The notes beneath the pieces were generated by a model, which saw only the letters and a list, made by a program, of their open reading frames with translations, did no database searches and was not told the origin of the DNA. Below, one piece after another: positions 27,036 through 37,016 of a stretch of 64,000 nt of DNA. The position numbers and the translations under genes were made by a program. Each line of letters starts with the position of its first letter. Position 1 is the stretch's first letter. Source of the stretch: Planktothrix agardhii NIES-204 (GTDB lineage: Bacteria; Cyanobacteriota; Cyanobacteriia; Cyanobacteriales; Microcoleaceae); assembly GCA_003609755.1 (NCBI GenBank), contig AP017991.1, positions 1,629,501 through 1,693,500 on the forward strand. The letters are read 5' to 3'.

Positions 27036-28802
27036 ATGGCTAAAATTCTTGTGATTGAGGATGAAGAATTAATTCGAGATAACATTGTAGAACTACTAGA
27101 AACAGAAAACTTTGAAGTTTTTACTGCTGAAAATGGCAAAATCGGTTTACAATTGGCAATTCAGCATCAACCAGATTTAATTTTGTGTGATGTGAGGATG
27201 CCGGAAATAGATGGTTATGGGGTGATCACTGCTTTACAAAACAATCCCATCACGGCAACTATTCCCTTCATCTTCTTAACAGCAAACGCCGATGTAGGTG
27301 ACCTACGAAAAGGAATGCAGCTTGGGGCTGATGATTATTTAACCAAACCTTGCACCCCCACAGAATTACTCAAAGCTATTGTAATTCGTTTGGAAAAACA
27401 CGCCATTTTAAAAGCCAATTATAATCATAAATTAACATTAGCTGAATCTAAACTTAATCAAATAATTTATCAAGATAGCACCACTAACTTACCCAACCGT
27501 TTATCCCTGTTTGAATATTTTCAACAAATGCTAAATAAGTTGTCATTGCTATCTATTGCCGATCAAAATTGGCAACAAAATGGGATGATACCAATTATCT
27601 ATTTAGGGATAGATCGGTTTGGCAGAATTAACGATATTTTAGGTTATGAAGGAGGGGATTCCCTTTTAAACGCGGTGGCAGAGCGGTTAAGAAAAAGTTT
27701 ACCTTCCGAGTATATTATTACCCATATTAATGGCAATCAATTTGCAATTTTATTCCCACCAATTCTGGATCAACAACAGATTAATACCGTAATTAAAAAG
27801 TTACAACAGCAGATATCTGATCCCTTTATGTTAACAAACCGAGAAGTTTTGATTACCGTTAGTGCGGGAATTTCCCTTTATCCCCAAGATGGTCGGGATA
27901 TTCAACACCTGCTGCGGGGAGCCAAACAAGCCATGAATCAAGTTAAACAACAAGGAGGAAATCATTATAGTTTTTATATTCCTGCTTCAGAACATGAACT
28001 TTCGGAAAGGATTGATTTAGAAGTTGCCTTGCGGTATGCTTTAGAAAGAGAAGAATTGGAACTTTACTATCAACCGCAAGTAAGTTTGAAAACGGGAAAT
28101 ATTATTGGTGCGGAGGCTTTAATTCGCTGGAAACATCCCCAAAAGGGCATGATTTCCCCAATAAAATTTATTCCTATTGCGGAAGAAACAGGTTTAATTG
28201 AAGCCATTGGCGAATGGGTTTTATCTCAAGCCTGTCAACACAGTAAAGGCTGGCGATCTCAAGGTTTAGGAAATTTGCGCGTGGCGGTAAATTTATCCGG
28301 GCGGCAATTCCAAACACCTAATTTATGCCAAAAGTTAATGGAGATTTTACTCAGTACGGGCTGTGAACCGGATTATTTAGAATTAGAATTAACCGAAAGT
28401 TCATTAATTCGAGATCCTGAATTATCCATCCAACAGTTACAGGCATTAAAAGCCTTGGGAGTAACCATAGCCATTGATGATTTTGGGACGGGATATTCTT
28501 CCCTCAACTATCTGCAAAAATTTCCCTTTGATGTGCTAAAAATAGATCAATCTTTTGTTCGCAATCTCCATACTAATAAAATCAATGCAGCCATCACACA
28601 ATCTTTAATTTCCATGGCTCATCTTTTAAATTTAAAAGTGATTGCTGAAGGAGTAGAAACTCAAGAAGAATTAGACATTTTGCAGGGCTTTCAATGTGAT
28701 GAAATTCAGGGGTATCTATTTAGTCGTCCGCTCAATTTAGAGGATTTTCAAACCTTAGTTAGAAGTGGAAGTCAATTAAAAATTTCTCAACCTGAGCCAT
28801 AA
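27036..28802 (+). CDS. response regulator with GGDEF and EAL domains
   Basis: The protein has 588 residues. A receiver (1-120) has the acidic pocket EDEE, phosphoacceptor Asp in LILCDVRMPEIDG and Lys in LTKPCTP. The GGDEF domain (about 140-300) has lost its signature: HINGNQFAILF stands where GG(D/E)EF is expected, so cyclic di-GMP synthesis is unlikely. The EAL domain (about 330-575) keeps AEALIRW, NLSGRQF, ELTESSLI, IDDFGTGYSSL, KIDQSFV and AEGVETQEEL, so it should hydrolyse cyclic di-GMP to pGpG. The receiver presumably controls it. It is the first of four signalling genes in a row (next start 33 bp away), likely one operon. Confidence 0.9.
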   Translation: MAKILVIEDEELIRDNIVELLETENFEVFTAENGKIGLQLAIQHQPDLILCDVRMPEIDGYGVITALQNNPITATIPFIFLTANADVGDLRKGMQLGADDYLTKPCTPTELLKAIVIRLEKHAILKANYNHKLTLAESKLNQIIYQDSTTNLPNRLSLFEYFQQMLNKLSLLSIADQNWQQNGMIPIIYLGIDRFGRINDILGYEGGDSLLNAVAERLRKSLPSEYIITHINGNQFAILFPPILDQQQINTVIKKLQQQISDPFMLTNREVLITVSAGISLYPQDGRDIQHLLRGAKQAMNQVKQQGGNHYSFYIPASEHELSERIDLEVALRYALEREELELYYQPQVSLKTGNIIGAEALIRWKHPQKGMISPIKFIPIAEETGLIEAIGEWVLSQACQHSKGWRSQGLGNLRVAVNLSGRQFQTPNLCQKLMEILLSTGCEPDYLELELTESSLIRDPELSIQQLQALKALGVTIAIDDFGTGYSSLNYLQKFPFDVLKIDQSFVRNLHTNKINAAITQSLISMAHLLNLKVIAEGVETQEELDILQGFQCDEIQGYLFSRPLNLEDFQTLVRSGSQLKISQPEP

Positions 28803-28835
28803 GAATCCTGAATTAACATTATTGAGGAAATTGAA

Positions 28836-29930
28836 ATGACCAAAATTTTAGTAATTGAAAATGAAGAATTCATTCGAGAGAGCATTTTAGAACTGTTAGA
28901 AATTGAAGAATTTGAAACCCAGTCCGCCGAGAATGGCAAAATCGGTTTACAAGTTGCTCAAAAATTTAATCCCGATTTAATTTTATGTGATGTGGTCATG
29001 CCCGAAATGGACGGTCATGGGGTATTGGAGGCCCTAAGAAAAGCACCAGAAACTAAGATGATTCCGTTTATTTTCCTAACTTCTCAAGGCGATAAATTAG
29101 ACTTAAGAAAGGGAATGGAACTGGGGGCGGATGATTATTTAATTAAACCATTTACCCCCAAGGAATTGCTGAAAGCGATCGCCACTCAACTAGAAAAAAA
29201 AGCATCAGTTGAAAAATTTTCCCAGGAAAAATTAGATGAACTTCGCAACAATATTACCCATTCCCTGCCCCATGAATTAATAACGCCTTTGAATGGAATT
29301 TTGGCATCAACGGAAATTTTACTCGATGAATTAGATTCTATGGAAACTAATGAAATTCGTGAAATTGTCGAACAAATTTCCCTATCTGGGAAACGTTTAT
29401 ATCGGTTGATAATGAATTTTCTGCTCTATGCTGAATTAGAACTAATTGCCACCGATCCCAAAAAGATTGCCAGCTTACGTCAGGATAAAACCCTATCCTC
29501 GCAAACAGTAATTACGAAAAAAGTAATGGCTCAAGTTCAAGAAGAAAAACGGGAGGCAGATTTATTTCTCAATCTACAAGATGTGGCGATCGCCATGGCA
29601 GAAATGAGACTAGAAAAACTGGTTGAAGAATTAGTTAATAATGCCATGAAATTTTCCGCCATCGGACAACCAATTGAAATTAACGGATTTGTTAAAAATT
29701 ATCAATTTGTTTTATCAGTTAAAAACTTTGGACGAGGAATGACCCCTCAACAAATAGCTCAAATTGGTGCCCATGTTCAGTTTGAACGCAAATTGTATGA
29801 ACAACAGGGTTCGGGGTTAGGATTAGCCATTGTCCAAAAAATGATCGAACTTTATCAAGGTCAACTGATCATAGAAAGTCCCGACGATCAGCAAACTATT
29901 GTAACCGTTTATTTACCTTTGTTTGCTTGA
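28836..29930 (+). CDS. hybrid receiver-histidine kinase
   Basis: The protein has 364 residues. An N-terminal receiver (1-115; Asp in LILCDVVMPEMDG, Lys in LIKPFTP) is closely related to the receiver of the preceding gene (shared SAENGKIGLQ and KGMELGADDYL), suggesting duplication. A HisKA-like dimerisation part follows with His in HSLPHELITPLNG (about residue 145), then HATPase_c with VNNAMKFS, NFGRGMTP and GSGLGLAIV. Kinases with the receiver in front are common in cyanobacteria and act inside phosphorelays. No DNA-binding domain is present. Cytosolic, no membrane helix. Confidence 0.88.
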   Translation: MTKILVIENEEFIRESILELLEIEEFETQSAENGKIGLQVAQKFNPDLILCDVVMPEMDGHGVLEALRKAPETKMIPFIFLTSQGDKLDLRKGMELGADDYLIKPFTPKELLKAIATQLEKKASVEKFSQEKLDELRNNITHSLPHELITPLNGILASTEILLDELDSMETNEIREIVEQISLSGKRLYRLIMNFLLYAELELIATDPKKIASLRQDKTLSSQTVITKKVMAQVQEEKREADLFLNLQDVAIAMAEMRLEKLVEELVNNAMKFSAIGQPIEINGFVKNYQFVLSVKNFGRGMTPQQIAQIGAHVQFERKLYEQQGSGLGLAIVQKMIELYQGQLIIESPDDQQTIVTVYLPLFA

Positions 29931-29982
29931 CGGTTGACTATGGCTTTTTTATTGGAATAATAACTATAATATTGGGTGATTT

Positions 29983-32900
29983 ATGACAAAAAATAATTGG
30001 AAAAAAGAGAAACAATACCTGCTTGACCAACAGGAACAAATAATTGAACAACGGGTACAACAACGCCTGCGGGAACTCCAAACTCCCCCCGCCTCTAACC
30101 CGCAACCAAGCATAGAAGCCGAATTAGCACAGGCCCATCAACAGTTAACATTTCACGTCGAAAATTCGCCTTTAGCTGTGATTGAGTGGGATCAGCAGTT
30201 TCGGGTCAAACGGTGGTCGCCCCAAGCCGAAAAAATCTTTGGCTGGAAGGCAGAAGAACTGATGGCTCGCCATTGGAATCAGTGGGAATTTGTACATCCA
30301 GAGGATTTAGAACAGGTAAATACGATCTCGTCGCGGTTGCTCAATGGTGAGGACAACCGGAATATCTGTTGCAATCGGAACTACACGAAACTTGGCAACT
30401 TAGTATATTGTGAGTGGTATAATTCTGTTTTAAAAAATGCAAACGGACAAGTCATTTCTCTTTTATCCTTGATTCAGGATGTTACTATCCGTGAAACAGC
30501 CCAACAGGAACTCAAGCGTCGCGCCCGACAACAACAGGTGATTGCCGAATTAGGTCAATATGCCCTCTCACAAACCAACTTAGAGCACCTGGCAAAAAAG
30601 GTTGTAACCTTGGTGGGACAAACATTAGGGATCAAATATGTTCAAATTTGGGAATTACTCCCCAACCAAGGCACATTTTTGTTAACGACGGGATTAGGTT
30701 TGCGTCCTCGTTCGGTGGGGCGAGTGACCCTGAGCAATACCCCCCAGTCCCAACCGGGCTATACATTATTAGTGAAACAACCCGTTATCGTTGAGAATTT
30801 GCAGGTCGAAACCCGCTTTAGCGGTTCGGAATTTTTTTCTAATCATCATATTGTTAGTGGGGTAACAGTTTTAATTTCTGGAAAAGAAAAGCCCGTTGGG
30901 GTGTTAGGAATTCATTCTCAGGAGCAACGAACCTTTAGCCCCGATGAAATTAATTTTTTACAAGCGGTTGCTAATATTATTGCCTCTGGTGTAGAGCGCC
31001 AACAAGCCGAAGTGGAGTTAAAAATCGTAAACCAAGATTTAGAAGTTCGAGTGGCTGACCGGACAACAGAACTAATTTTCATGAATGAAAAACTCCAGCG
31101 CCAAGTTGTCGAGTTAAAGAAAATAGAGTCTCAATTAGAAAATAAAGCTAATCAACAAGCGATTATCGCCGAATTAGGTCAAAAAGCCCTATCAGAAACC
31201 AATTTAGTTTCCCTCATTAATGAAGTTGTGATTCAGATTGCTAACAATTTAAACGTTGAATATTGCAAAGTTTTAGAATATAGTTTAGAGGACTGTTTTC
31301 TAACCTTAGCAATTTGGGATGAACCCCTTAATAATTATATTCTTCTGAGTCATGAACCCCTATTTTCACTATCCTTAAGCATAAATCAACTCCCCGGTAA
31401 TCAAGAGGATTTAAGATCTAACTTATTCTCTTGTAGCTGCAAATATAGCCAGGATTTAGAGCCAAAAGAGCTTAATTATGGCAAGTTTAATTTTGTTAAT
31501 CAAGGAATTTGTATTCCGATTCGGGGACAAAATTACCAGCAGTTAGGACAGATAGAAATTTATGGTAAAAAAAATCAACTGTTTCGCGAAGACGAGGTAA
31601 ATTATTTGCAAAGTGTGGCAAATATTTTAGCAACGGCAATTGAAAGAAAACAAACGGAAGTAACCCTACGGTTTAGTGAAGAACGATTTAAAATTACGCT
31701 AAAAAATTCGCCTATTGTTGTGTTTAATCAAGATTTAGAGTTACGCTACACCTGGATTTATAATCCGACGGGAGCATATGAATCAGAAGCCGTTATTGGT
31801 CAATTGGATTTTGATATTTTTCCCCGGGAAAATGCGATTCAACTCACCGAACTGAAACAACAGGTTTTGAACACAAAAGCGGGTTTACGAAAAGAGGTGA
31901 CTACTAATATAGGGGCGGATATTCAATGCTATGATTTAACCATTGATCCTTTGTGGGATTTAGAAGGAAATATTATCGGAATTACGGGCGCGGCATTAGA
32001 TATTACCGATCGCAAAAAAGCCGAATTAGAGTTACAAGAAAGTCAACGGTTTATTCAACGAATTACTGACGCTATTCCTAATATTTTATATATTTATGAT
32101 TTAATTGAAAGTCGCAATATTTATGTGAATCAAGAAATTATTAACATTTTAGGATACACGCCAGAACAAACTTTAGAAAAAGGTTCAAATTTTCTCTCTG
32201 AATTGATTCATCCAGACGATTATATCAGTTTAGGAAAACATTATCAGAAAATTACCAAAGCCAAGGACGATGAAATTTTAGAGTTTGAATACCGCATCAA
32301 AGATACTCAGGGAAATTGGCATTGGTTGGTCAGTCGAGATACAATTTTTGCTCGGAATTCTGAGGGTAAACCTAAACAAATTTTAGGAGCCGCAACGGAT
32401 ATTACAGAACGGAAAAAGGTAGAAGAACAATTGCGGCTGAGTGAACGAGCGATCGCCTATAGTAGTAATGGTATTGTGATTGCTGATGCTCGAAAACCGG
32501 ATAACCCCATTGTTTTTGTCAACCCGGCTTTTGAAAAAGTCACTGGATATTCTGCCGCAGAAGCCCTGGGGAAAAATAGCCGTTTTCTTCAAGGTAAGGA
32601 TCGTAATCAGCCCGAGTTAAAACAAATTAGAACAAGATTAAAACAGAAACAAAATTGCAATGTTGTATTAAGAAATTACCGGAAAGATGGATCTTTATTT
32701 TGGAATGAACTAAATATTTCTCCCATTTATGATCAGGAGGGAAATCTCACCCATTATGTAGGAATTCAGAATGATATTACTGAAAATAAATTAGCCCAGG
32801 AACGTTTAGGTCAACAAGTGATTCGAGAACGATTAATTGCCACCATTACCCAACGAATTCGAGAATCCTTGGATCTAAAATCTATTTTATCAACAATGGT

Positions 32901-34785
32901 AACGGAAGTTAAACAATTTTTGAAAGCCGATCGGGTATTAGTGTATCGGATTTACAATGATTATACAGGTTGTGTTATTTCTGAGGCCGTTAGTCCTCAG
33001 TGGTCTTCCCTTTTAGAAAAAACTTTTTCTGAAGAAATTTTTCCCTCCCAATGTCATAGCCATTATATTCAAGGCAAAATTGCCTCAATTGCTAATATTA
33101 ACAAGGGTAATATTTTACCCTGTTTAGTTGAATTTTTAACTCAATTTAAAGTCCAAGCTAAACTAGCGGTTCCTATTATTGAAAATGAGACCTTATGGGG
33201 TTTATTAGTTGTCCATCAATGCAGTCAAACTCGACAATGGGAAGCCTGGGAAATTTCCCTACTAGAACAAATTACCAGTCAACTCGCCATTGCGATTCAA
33301 CAATCTGAACTTTATGAACAATTACAAACAGAATTAAAAGAAAGATCTCTAGCTCAACAATCTTTATTAGTCAGTCAAGAACGATTAAAATATTTGCTAT
33401 TTTCTAGCCCCGGAATTATTTATAGTGCGAAACCATGGGAAGACTATCAAACCACATTTATTAGTGATAATATCAAGACTCTTTTGGGATATGAGGTTTC
33501 CGACTTTACTCAACCTGGATTTTGGTTGAGTCATATTCATCCACAGGATATCGGGAAAATTACAAATCAATTATCTCCATTATCTCCGTTGTTTGAGCAA
33601 GGATATTCTAGTTATGAATATCGTTTTCAACACCAGGATGGTAGCTATCGTTGGATGTATGATCAAGCCAAATTAATCCTCGATGCCCAAGGAAATCCTT
33701 TAGAAATAGTTGGATATAGGATTGATATTAGCGAGCGCAAAAGAATTGAAGAACAATTATGGGCCACTACATCTCGATTAAGCACATTGATTGAGAATTT
33801 ACAGTTAGGGGTTTTAGTTAAGGATGAATTTCAGAAAATTGTATTAATTAATCAAACTTTTTGCGATTTATTTAAGATCAAAGAATCCTCCGATAAACTG
33901 ATCGGTATGGATGGCAAAACATTTTCCTTTGAATATCAAAATCTATTTAGCGATCCCGCACAATTTATTATTAGAAATAAAGAAGTCATGGGCAGAAAGC
34001 GAGTGATCACGAATGAAGAAATCTCTTTAGTTGATGGACGGACTTTTGAACGAGATTATGTTCCGATTATGATTCAAGGAGTCTCTCAAGGTCATTTATG
34101 GATGTATCGAGATATTACTGAACGCAAAAAAGCAGAAGATACCCTGGTGACATCCTTACGAGAAAAAGAAGTTTTACTCAAAGAAATTCACCACCGGGTC
34201 AAAAATAACTTGCTGGTGGTTTCTAATCTTTTAGAATTTCAATCGGATATGTTCACCGAACCTGAATTAATTAAGGTTTTGGACGATAGCCGAAATCGGA
34301 TCTATTCCATGGCTTTAATCCATGAAAAACTCTATCGTTCAACTAATTTAGAAAAAATTAATTTTGCAGATTATTTAGAAGATTTAATTGATAATTTATT
34401 TGACTCTTATAATATCCAAGCTGGTCAAATTGAGTTTAAACTCGATATTGAACCCGTTGGTTTGAATATTGAAACCGCTCAACCCTGCGGTTTAATTGTG
34501 AATGAATTAGTATCTAATACCTTAAAACACGCCTTTCCCAATGGTCGCTCAGGAATTGTTTATCTGGGACTACACCAAAACCAGGAAGATAAAATTATTC
34601 TAACTGTTCGAGATAATGGCATCGGTTTTCCCGCCGGAGTAGACTTTAGAAATGTTGAATCCTTGGGAATGGAATTAGTTTGCACTCTCACCGAGCAAAT
34701 TGAAGGAACTATTACCCTAAACCAAGAAAACGGAACTTTATTTACCCTTAGTTTTTCCGAACTTCAATATCGACATCGGCTTTAA
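29983..34785 (+). CDS. large multi-PAS/GAF sensor histidine kinase (HisKA_2 type)
   Basis: The protein has 1600 residues and no membrane helix. Approximate order: N-terminal coiled coil, PAS (45-165), GAF (175-335), coiled coil, GAF (385-550), PAS (555-680), PAS (690-815), a LOV-like PAS (820-940), GAF (955-1110), PAS (1125-1255), PAS (1260-1385), HisKA_2 with EIHHRVKNNL (His about 1403-1404) and HATPase_c (1490-1600) with NELVSNTLKHAFP and DNGIGFP. The LOV-like domain reads GKNSRFLQG where photoactive LOV domains have NCRFLQ, so the flavin-binding Cys is Ser866. None of the GAF domains shows an obvious bilin-binding Cys motif, but I could not align them. The receiver-kinase 122 bp downstream is a natural partner. 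Confidence 0.9.
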   Translation: MTKNNWKKEKQYLLDQQEQIIEQRVQQRLRELQTPPASNPQPSIEAELAQAHQQLTFHVENSPLAVIEWDQQFRVKRWSPQAEKIFGWKAEELMARHWNQWEFVHPEDLEQVNTISSRLLNGEDNRNICCNRNYTKLGNLVYCEWYNSVLKNANGQVISLLSLIQDVTIRETAQQELKRRARQQQVIAELGQYALSQTNLEHLAKKVVTLVGQTLGIKYVQIWELLPNQGTFLLTTGLGLRPRSVGRVTLSNTPQSQPGYTLLVKQPVIVENLQVETRFSGSEFFSNHHIVSGVTVLISGKEKPVGVLGIHSQEQRTFSPDEINFLQAVANIIASGVERQQAEVELKIVNQDLEVRVADRTTELIFMNEKLQRQVVELKKIESQLENKANQQAIIAELGQKALSETNLVSLINEVVIQIANNLNVEYCKVLEYSLEDCFLTLAIWDEPLNNYILLSHEPLFSLSLSINQLPGNQEDLRSNLFSCSCKYSQDLEPKELNYGKFNFVNQGICIPIRGQNYQQLGQIEIYGKKNQLFREDEVNYLQSVANILATAIERKQTEVTLRFSEERFKITLKNSPIVVFNQDLELRYTWIYNPTGAYESEAVIGQLDFDIFPRENAIQLTELKQQVLNTKAGLRKEVTTNIGADIQCYDLTIDPLWDLEGNIIGITGAALDITDRKKAELELQESQRFIQRITDAIPNILYIYDLIESRNIYVNQEIINILGYTPEQTLEKGSNFLSELIHPDDYISLGKHYQKITKAKDDEILEFEYRIKDTQGNWHWLVSRDTIFARNSEGKPKQILGAATDITERKKVEEQLRLSERAIAYSSNGIVIADARKPDNPIVFVNPAFEKVTGYSAAEALGKNSRFLQGKDRNQPELKQIRTRLKQKQNCNVVLRNYRKDGSLFWNELNISPIYDQEGNLTHYVGIQNDITENKLAQERLGQQVIRERLIATITQRIRESLDLKSILSTMVTEVKQFLKADRVLVYRIYNDYTGCVISEAVSPQWSSLLEKTFSEEIFPSQCHSHYIQGKIASIANINKGNILPCLVEFLTQFKVQAKLAVPIIENETLWGLLVVHQCSQTRQWEAWEISLLEQITSQLAIAIQQSELYEQLQTELKERSLAQQSLLVSQERLKYLLFSSPGIIYSAKPWEDYQTTFISDNIKTLLGYEVSDFTQPGFWLSHIHPQDIGKITNQLSPLSPLFEQGYSSYEYRFQHQDGSYRWMYDQAKLILDAQGNPLEIVGYRIDISERKRIEEQLWATTSRLSTLIENLQLGVLVKDEFQKIVLINQTFCDLFKIKESSDKLIGMDGKTFSFEYQNLFSDPAQFIIRNKEVMGRKRVITNEEISLVDGRTFERDYVPIMIQGVSQGHLWMYRDITERKKAEDTLVTSLREKEVLLKEIHHRVKNNLLVVSNLLEFQSDMFTEPELIKVLDDSRNRIYSMALIHEKLYRSTNLEKINFADYLEDLIDNLFDSYNIQAGQIEFKLDIEPVGLNIETAQPCGLIVNELVSNTLKHAFPNGRSGIVYLGLHQNQEDKIILTVRDNGIGFPAGVDFRNVESLGMELVCTLTEQIEGTITLNQENGTLFTLSFSELQYRHRL

Positions 34786-34907
34786 TCAGAAGTAATTTTC
34801 GGTAGCCTGTATAGCTTCTCCCACGCACTAACAGATTATCCGTATACAGCCAAACTGGATCAAATAAAAAAATGTTAATATAGTTAATAGGGAAAGGAGG
34901 GAAAAAA

Positions 34908-35999
34908 ATGGCAGCCATTAAAATTTTAATCGTCGAAGATGAATTGATCATTGCCAAAGGATTGGCGAGGAAATTAGAAAAACTAGAATATGTGGTGGTG
35001 GGGATTGCGTCCTCTAGTGTATCGGCATTAGAAAAAGTGACAGAAACCCAACCGGATTTAATTTTGATGGATATTGTAATTAAGGGGGATTTAGATGGAA
35101 TTGAAACGGCAAAAATTATTCAAGAAAAGTTTAATATTCCGGTTATTTATGTAACAGCTTATGCTGATGATGAAACCTTAGAACGGGCTGAAAAAACGCA
35201 ATCCTATGGATATATTCTCAAACCGTTTAAGGAGCGAGAAGTTCATGCAGCGATTAAAATTGCCTTAAACAAGCATCAAGCCTCCTTACAAATGCAGCAT
35301 TCTTTGCAAGAAGCCCAATCGGTTAACGATGATAAATCGCGGTTTTTCTCCATTGCTTCCCATGATTTAAAAACCCCATTAACAGCGATTCAAATGTCCG
35401 CCGGAATGTTGAAAGATTATAGTGAAAAATGGCCAGAAGATAAAAAGCAAAAACATTTAGATAGAATTCAAAACTCAGTGCAGAATATGAACAATCTTTT
35501 AGAAGATTTGTTAATATTAAGTCAGGCTGAATCTGGGAAACTAATCTTTAGTCCTGAACCCCTAGAAATTGTTGAATTTTGTCAAGCCATTATCGAAGAA
35601 ATTAAACCCATTGCTAATAATAAAAATCCCCTGGTATTAATCACTTTTCCAGACGTTATTTTGGGAAACTTAGATAAACATTTATTGCGTCATATTTTAT
35701 TAAATTTGTTATCTAATGCGATCAAATATTCTCCTGATGGGGGTAAAGTAAGCCTGACAATTCACCAAGAGGGTCAATTTGTCCGGTGTGAAGTGGCCGA
35801 TCAAGGAATTGGTTTACCGAAAGATTATCAAAATAAACTATTTCAACAATTTGAACGCGCTAGTAACGTAGGAAATATTAAAGGGACAGGGTTAGGATTA
35901 TCAATTGTTAAACAAGCTGTTGATTTACACCAAGGTAAAATTACAGTTAAAAGTGAACCGGGAGAGGGAACAATATTTACGGTAATTTTGCCTTTGTAG
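34908..35999 (+). CDS. hybrid receiver-histidine kinase
   Basis: The protein has 363 residues. The receiver (1-125) is of the type seen beside HisKA_2 kinases: ILIVEDELIIAKGLARKLE, phosphoacceptor Asp in LILMDIVIKGDLDGIE, Thr in VIYVTAYADDE, Lys in ILKPFKERE. Then HisKA with ASHDLKTPLTAIQM and HATPase_c with LLSNAIKYSPDGG, DQGIGLP and GTGLGLSIV. An AGGAGG ribosome binding site eight bases before the ATG is the best in this block. It ends the four-gene signalling set; a 49-bp palindromic repeat follows. Output remains unknown because no DNA-binding protein is encoded nearby. Confidence 0.9.
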   Translation: MAAIKILIVEDELIIAKGLARKLEKLEYVVVGIASSSVSALEKVTETQPDLILMDIVIKGDLDGIETAKIIQEKFNIPVIYVTAYADDETLERAEKTQSYGYILKPFKEREVHAAIKIALNKHQASLQMQHSLQEAQSVNDDKSRFFSIASHDLKTPLTAIQMSAGMLKDYSEKWPEDKKQKHLDRIQNSVQNMNNLLEDLLILSQAESGKLIFSPEPLEIVEFCQAIIEEIKPIANNKNPLVLITFPDVILGNLDKHLLRHILLNLLSNAIKYSPDGGKVSLTIHQEGQFVRCEVADQGIGLPKDYQNKLFQQFERASNVGNIKGTGLGLSIVKQAVDLHQGKITVKSEPGEGTIFTVILPL

Positions 36000-36015
36000 A
36001 CCCTAATTTTTTTAT

Positions 36016-36064
36016 CGTAGTGAGTCCTTTAGGACTCTCTGAGAGCCTTGAAAGGCTCACTACG
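36016..36064. repeat. 49-bp CGTAGTGAG/CTCACTACG palindromic repeat
   Basis: It starts CGTAGTGAGTCCTTTAGGAC and ends GCCTTGAAAGGCTCACTACG. It lies between convergent genes (receiver-kinase and RluD-type synthase) and ends two bases before the latter's stop, so it may also serve as a bidirectional terminator. Confidence 0.8.
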
Positions 36065-36065
36065 G

Positions 36066-37016
36066 TTAACGGCGGCGTAGGACTTCTAAAAGCGTTTTTA
36101 GAGTATCTGGAATTGGAGCGATCGCTTCAATTATTTCTCCTGAAATTGGATGATTTAAGGTTAATTTCCAAGCATGAAGCGCCTGTCCGGGTAAATTCAC
36201 ACCAATCGCTTTTCCTCGACTATATTCAGGATCACCCACAATCGGATTTCCCATAGAAGCAGTATGCACCCGAATTTGATGGGTACGTCCGGTTTCTAAG
36301 GTAAATAACATTAACGTATAGTTCCCGATTCGTTCTTGCATTTGCCAATGGGTAATGGCTTCCCGTCCCCCGTTTTCTATGGGAACAATTGCCATTCTTT
36401 TGCGATCAATCGGATGACGACCAATAGGTTGATTAATCGTTCCTGAATTGGTTTTAGGAACCCCATAAACCACTCCCAAATATTGACGACGGGCAGTTTT
36501 AGACTTAATTTGAGCTTGTAAACTTTGCAGGGCAAAATCCGTTTTAGCCACCACTATTGCCCCGGTGGTATCCTTATCTAAACGATGCACAATTCCTGGT
36601 CTTTGTACCCCACCAATTCCTGATAATTGATCACAATGGGCTAATAAACGATTAACCAGGGTATCATTCTGATGTCCTGGCGAGGGATGAACTACTAACC
36701 CAGCAGGTTTATTTAGAATTAAAAGACAATCATCTTCATATAAAATATCCAGGGGAATATCTACTGCTTCTAAGTCTAAAGGTTCGGGGGGTGGAAGAAT
36801 AATTTCTAAGCGATCGCCACTTTGCACAGATACTTTTTTAGTCGTACAAACCTGTTGATTAATTTTTACCCATCCCTGGGTAATTAAAGTTTGAATCCGC
36901 GATCGAGACAGATCAGGAACCTGTTGAGATAACCACACATCTAACCGTCGATGCTGTTTATCCTGGGGTAAATTTTCCGTATCTACGGTTAACTCAATCA
37001 GAGCGGAATCATTCAT
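36066..37016 (-). CDS. RluA/RluD-family rRNA pseudouridine synthase
   Basis: The protein has 316 residues. An S4 RNA-binding domain (about 20-85: RLDVWLSQQVPDLSRSRIQTLI, QGWVKIN) precedes the synthase domain with the catalytic Asp in GIVHRLDKDTTGAIVVAK and with LNKPAGLVVHPSPGH and LETGRTHQIRVH. RluD converts uridines 1911, 1915 and 1917 in helix 69 of 23S rRNA; the exact target here is inferred from the family. Its start overlaps the end of the TolC-family gene by 8 bp, so it is translated from the export operon mRNA. Confidence 0.92.
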   Translation of the reverse strand: MNDSALIELTVDTENLPQDKQHRRLDVWLSQQVPDLSRSRIQTLITQGWVKINQQVCTTKKVSVQSGDRLEIILPPPEPLDLEAVDIPLDILYEDDCLLILNKPAGLVVHPSPGHQNDTLVNRLLAHCDQLSGIGGVQRPGIVHRLDKDTTGAIVVAKTDFALQSLQAQIKSKTARRQYLGVVYGVPKTNSGTINQPIGRHPIDRKRMAIVPIENGGREAITHWQMQERIGNYTLMLFTLETGRTHQIRVHTASMGNPIVGDPEYSRGKAIGVNLPGQALHAWKLTLNHPISGEIIEAIAPIPDTLKTLLEVLRRR

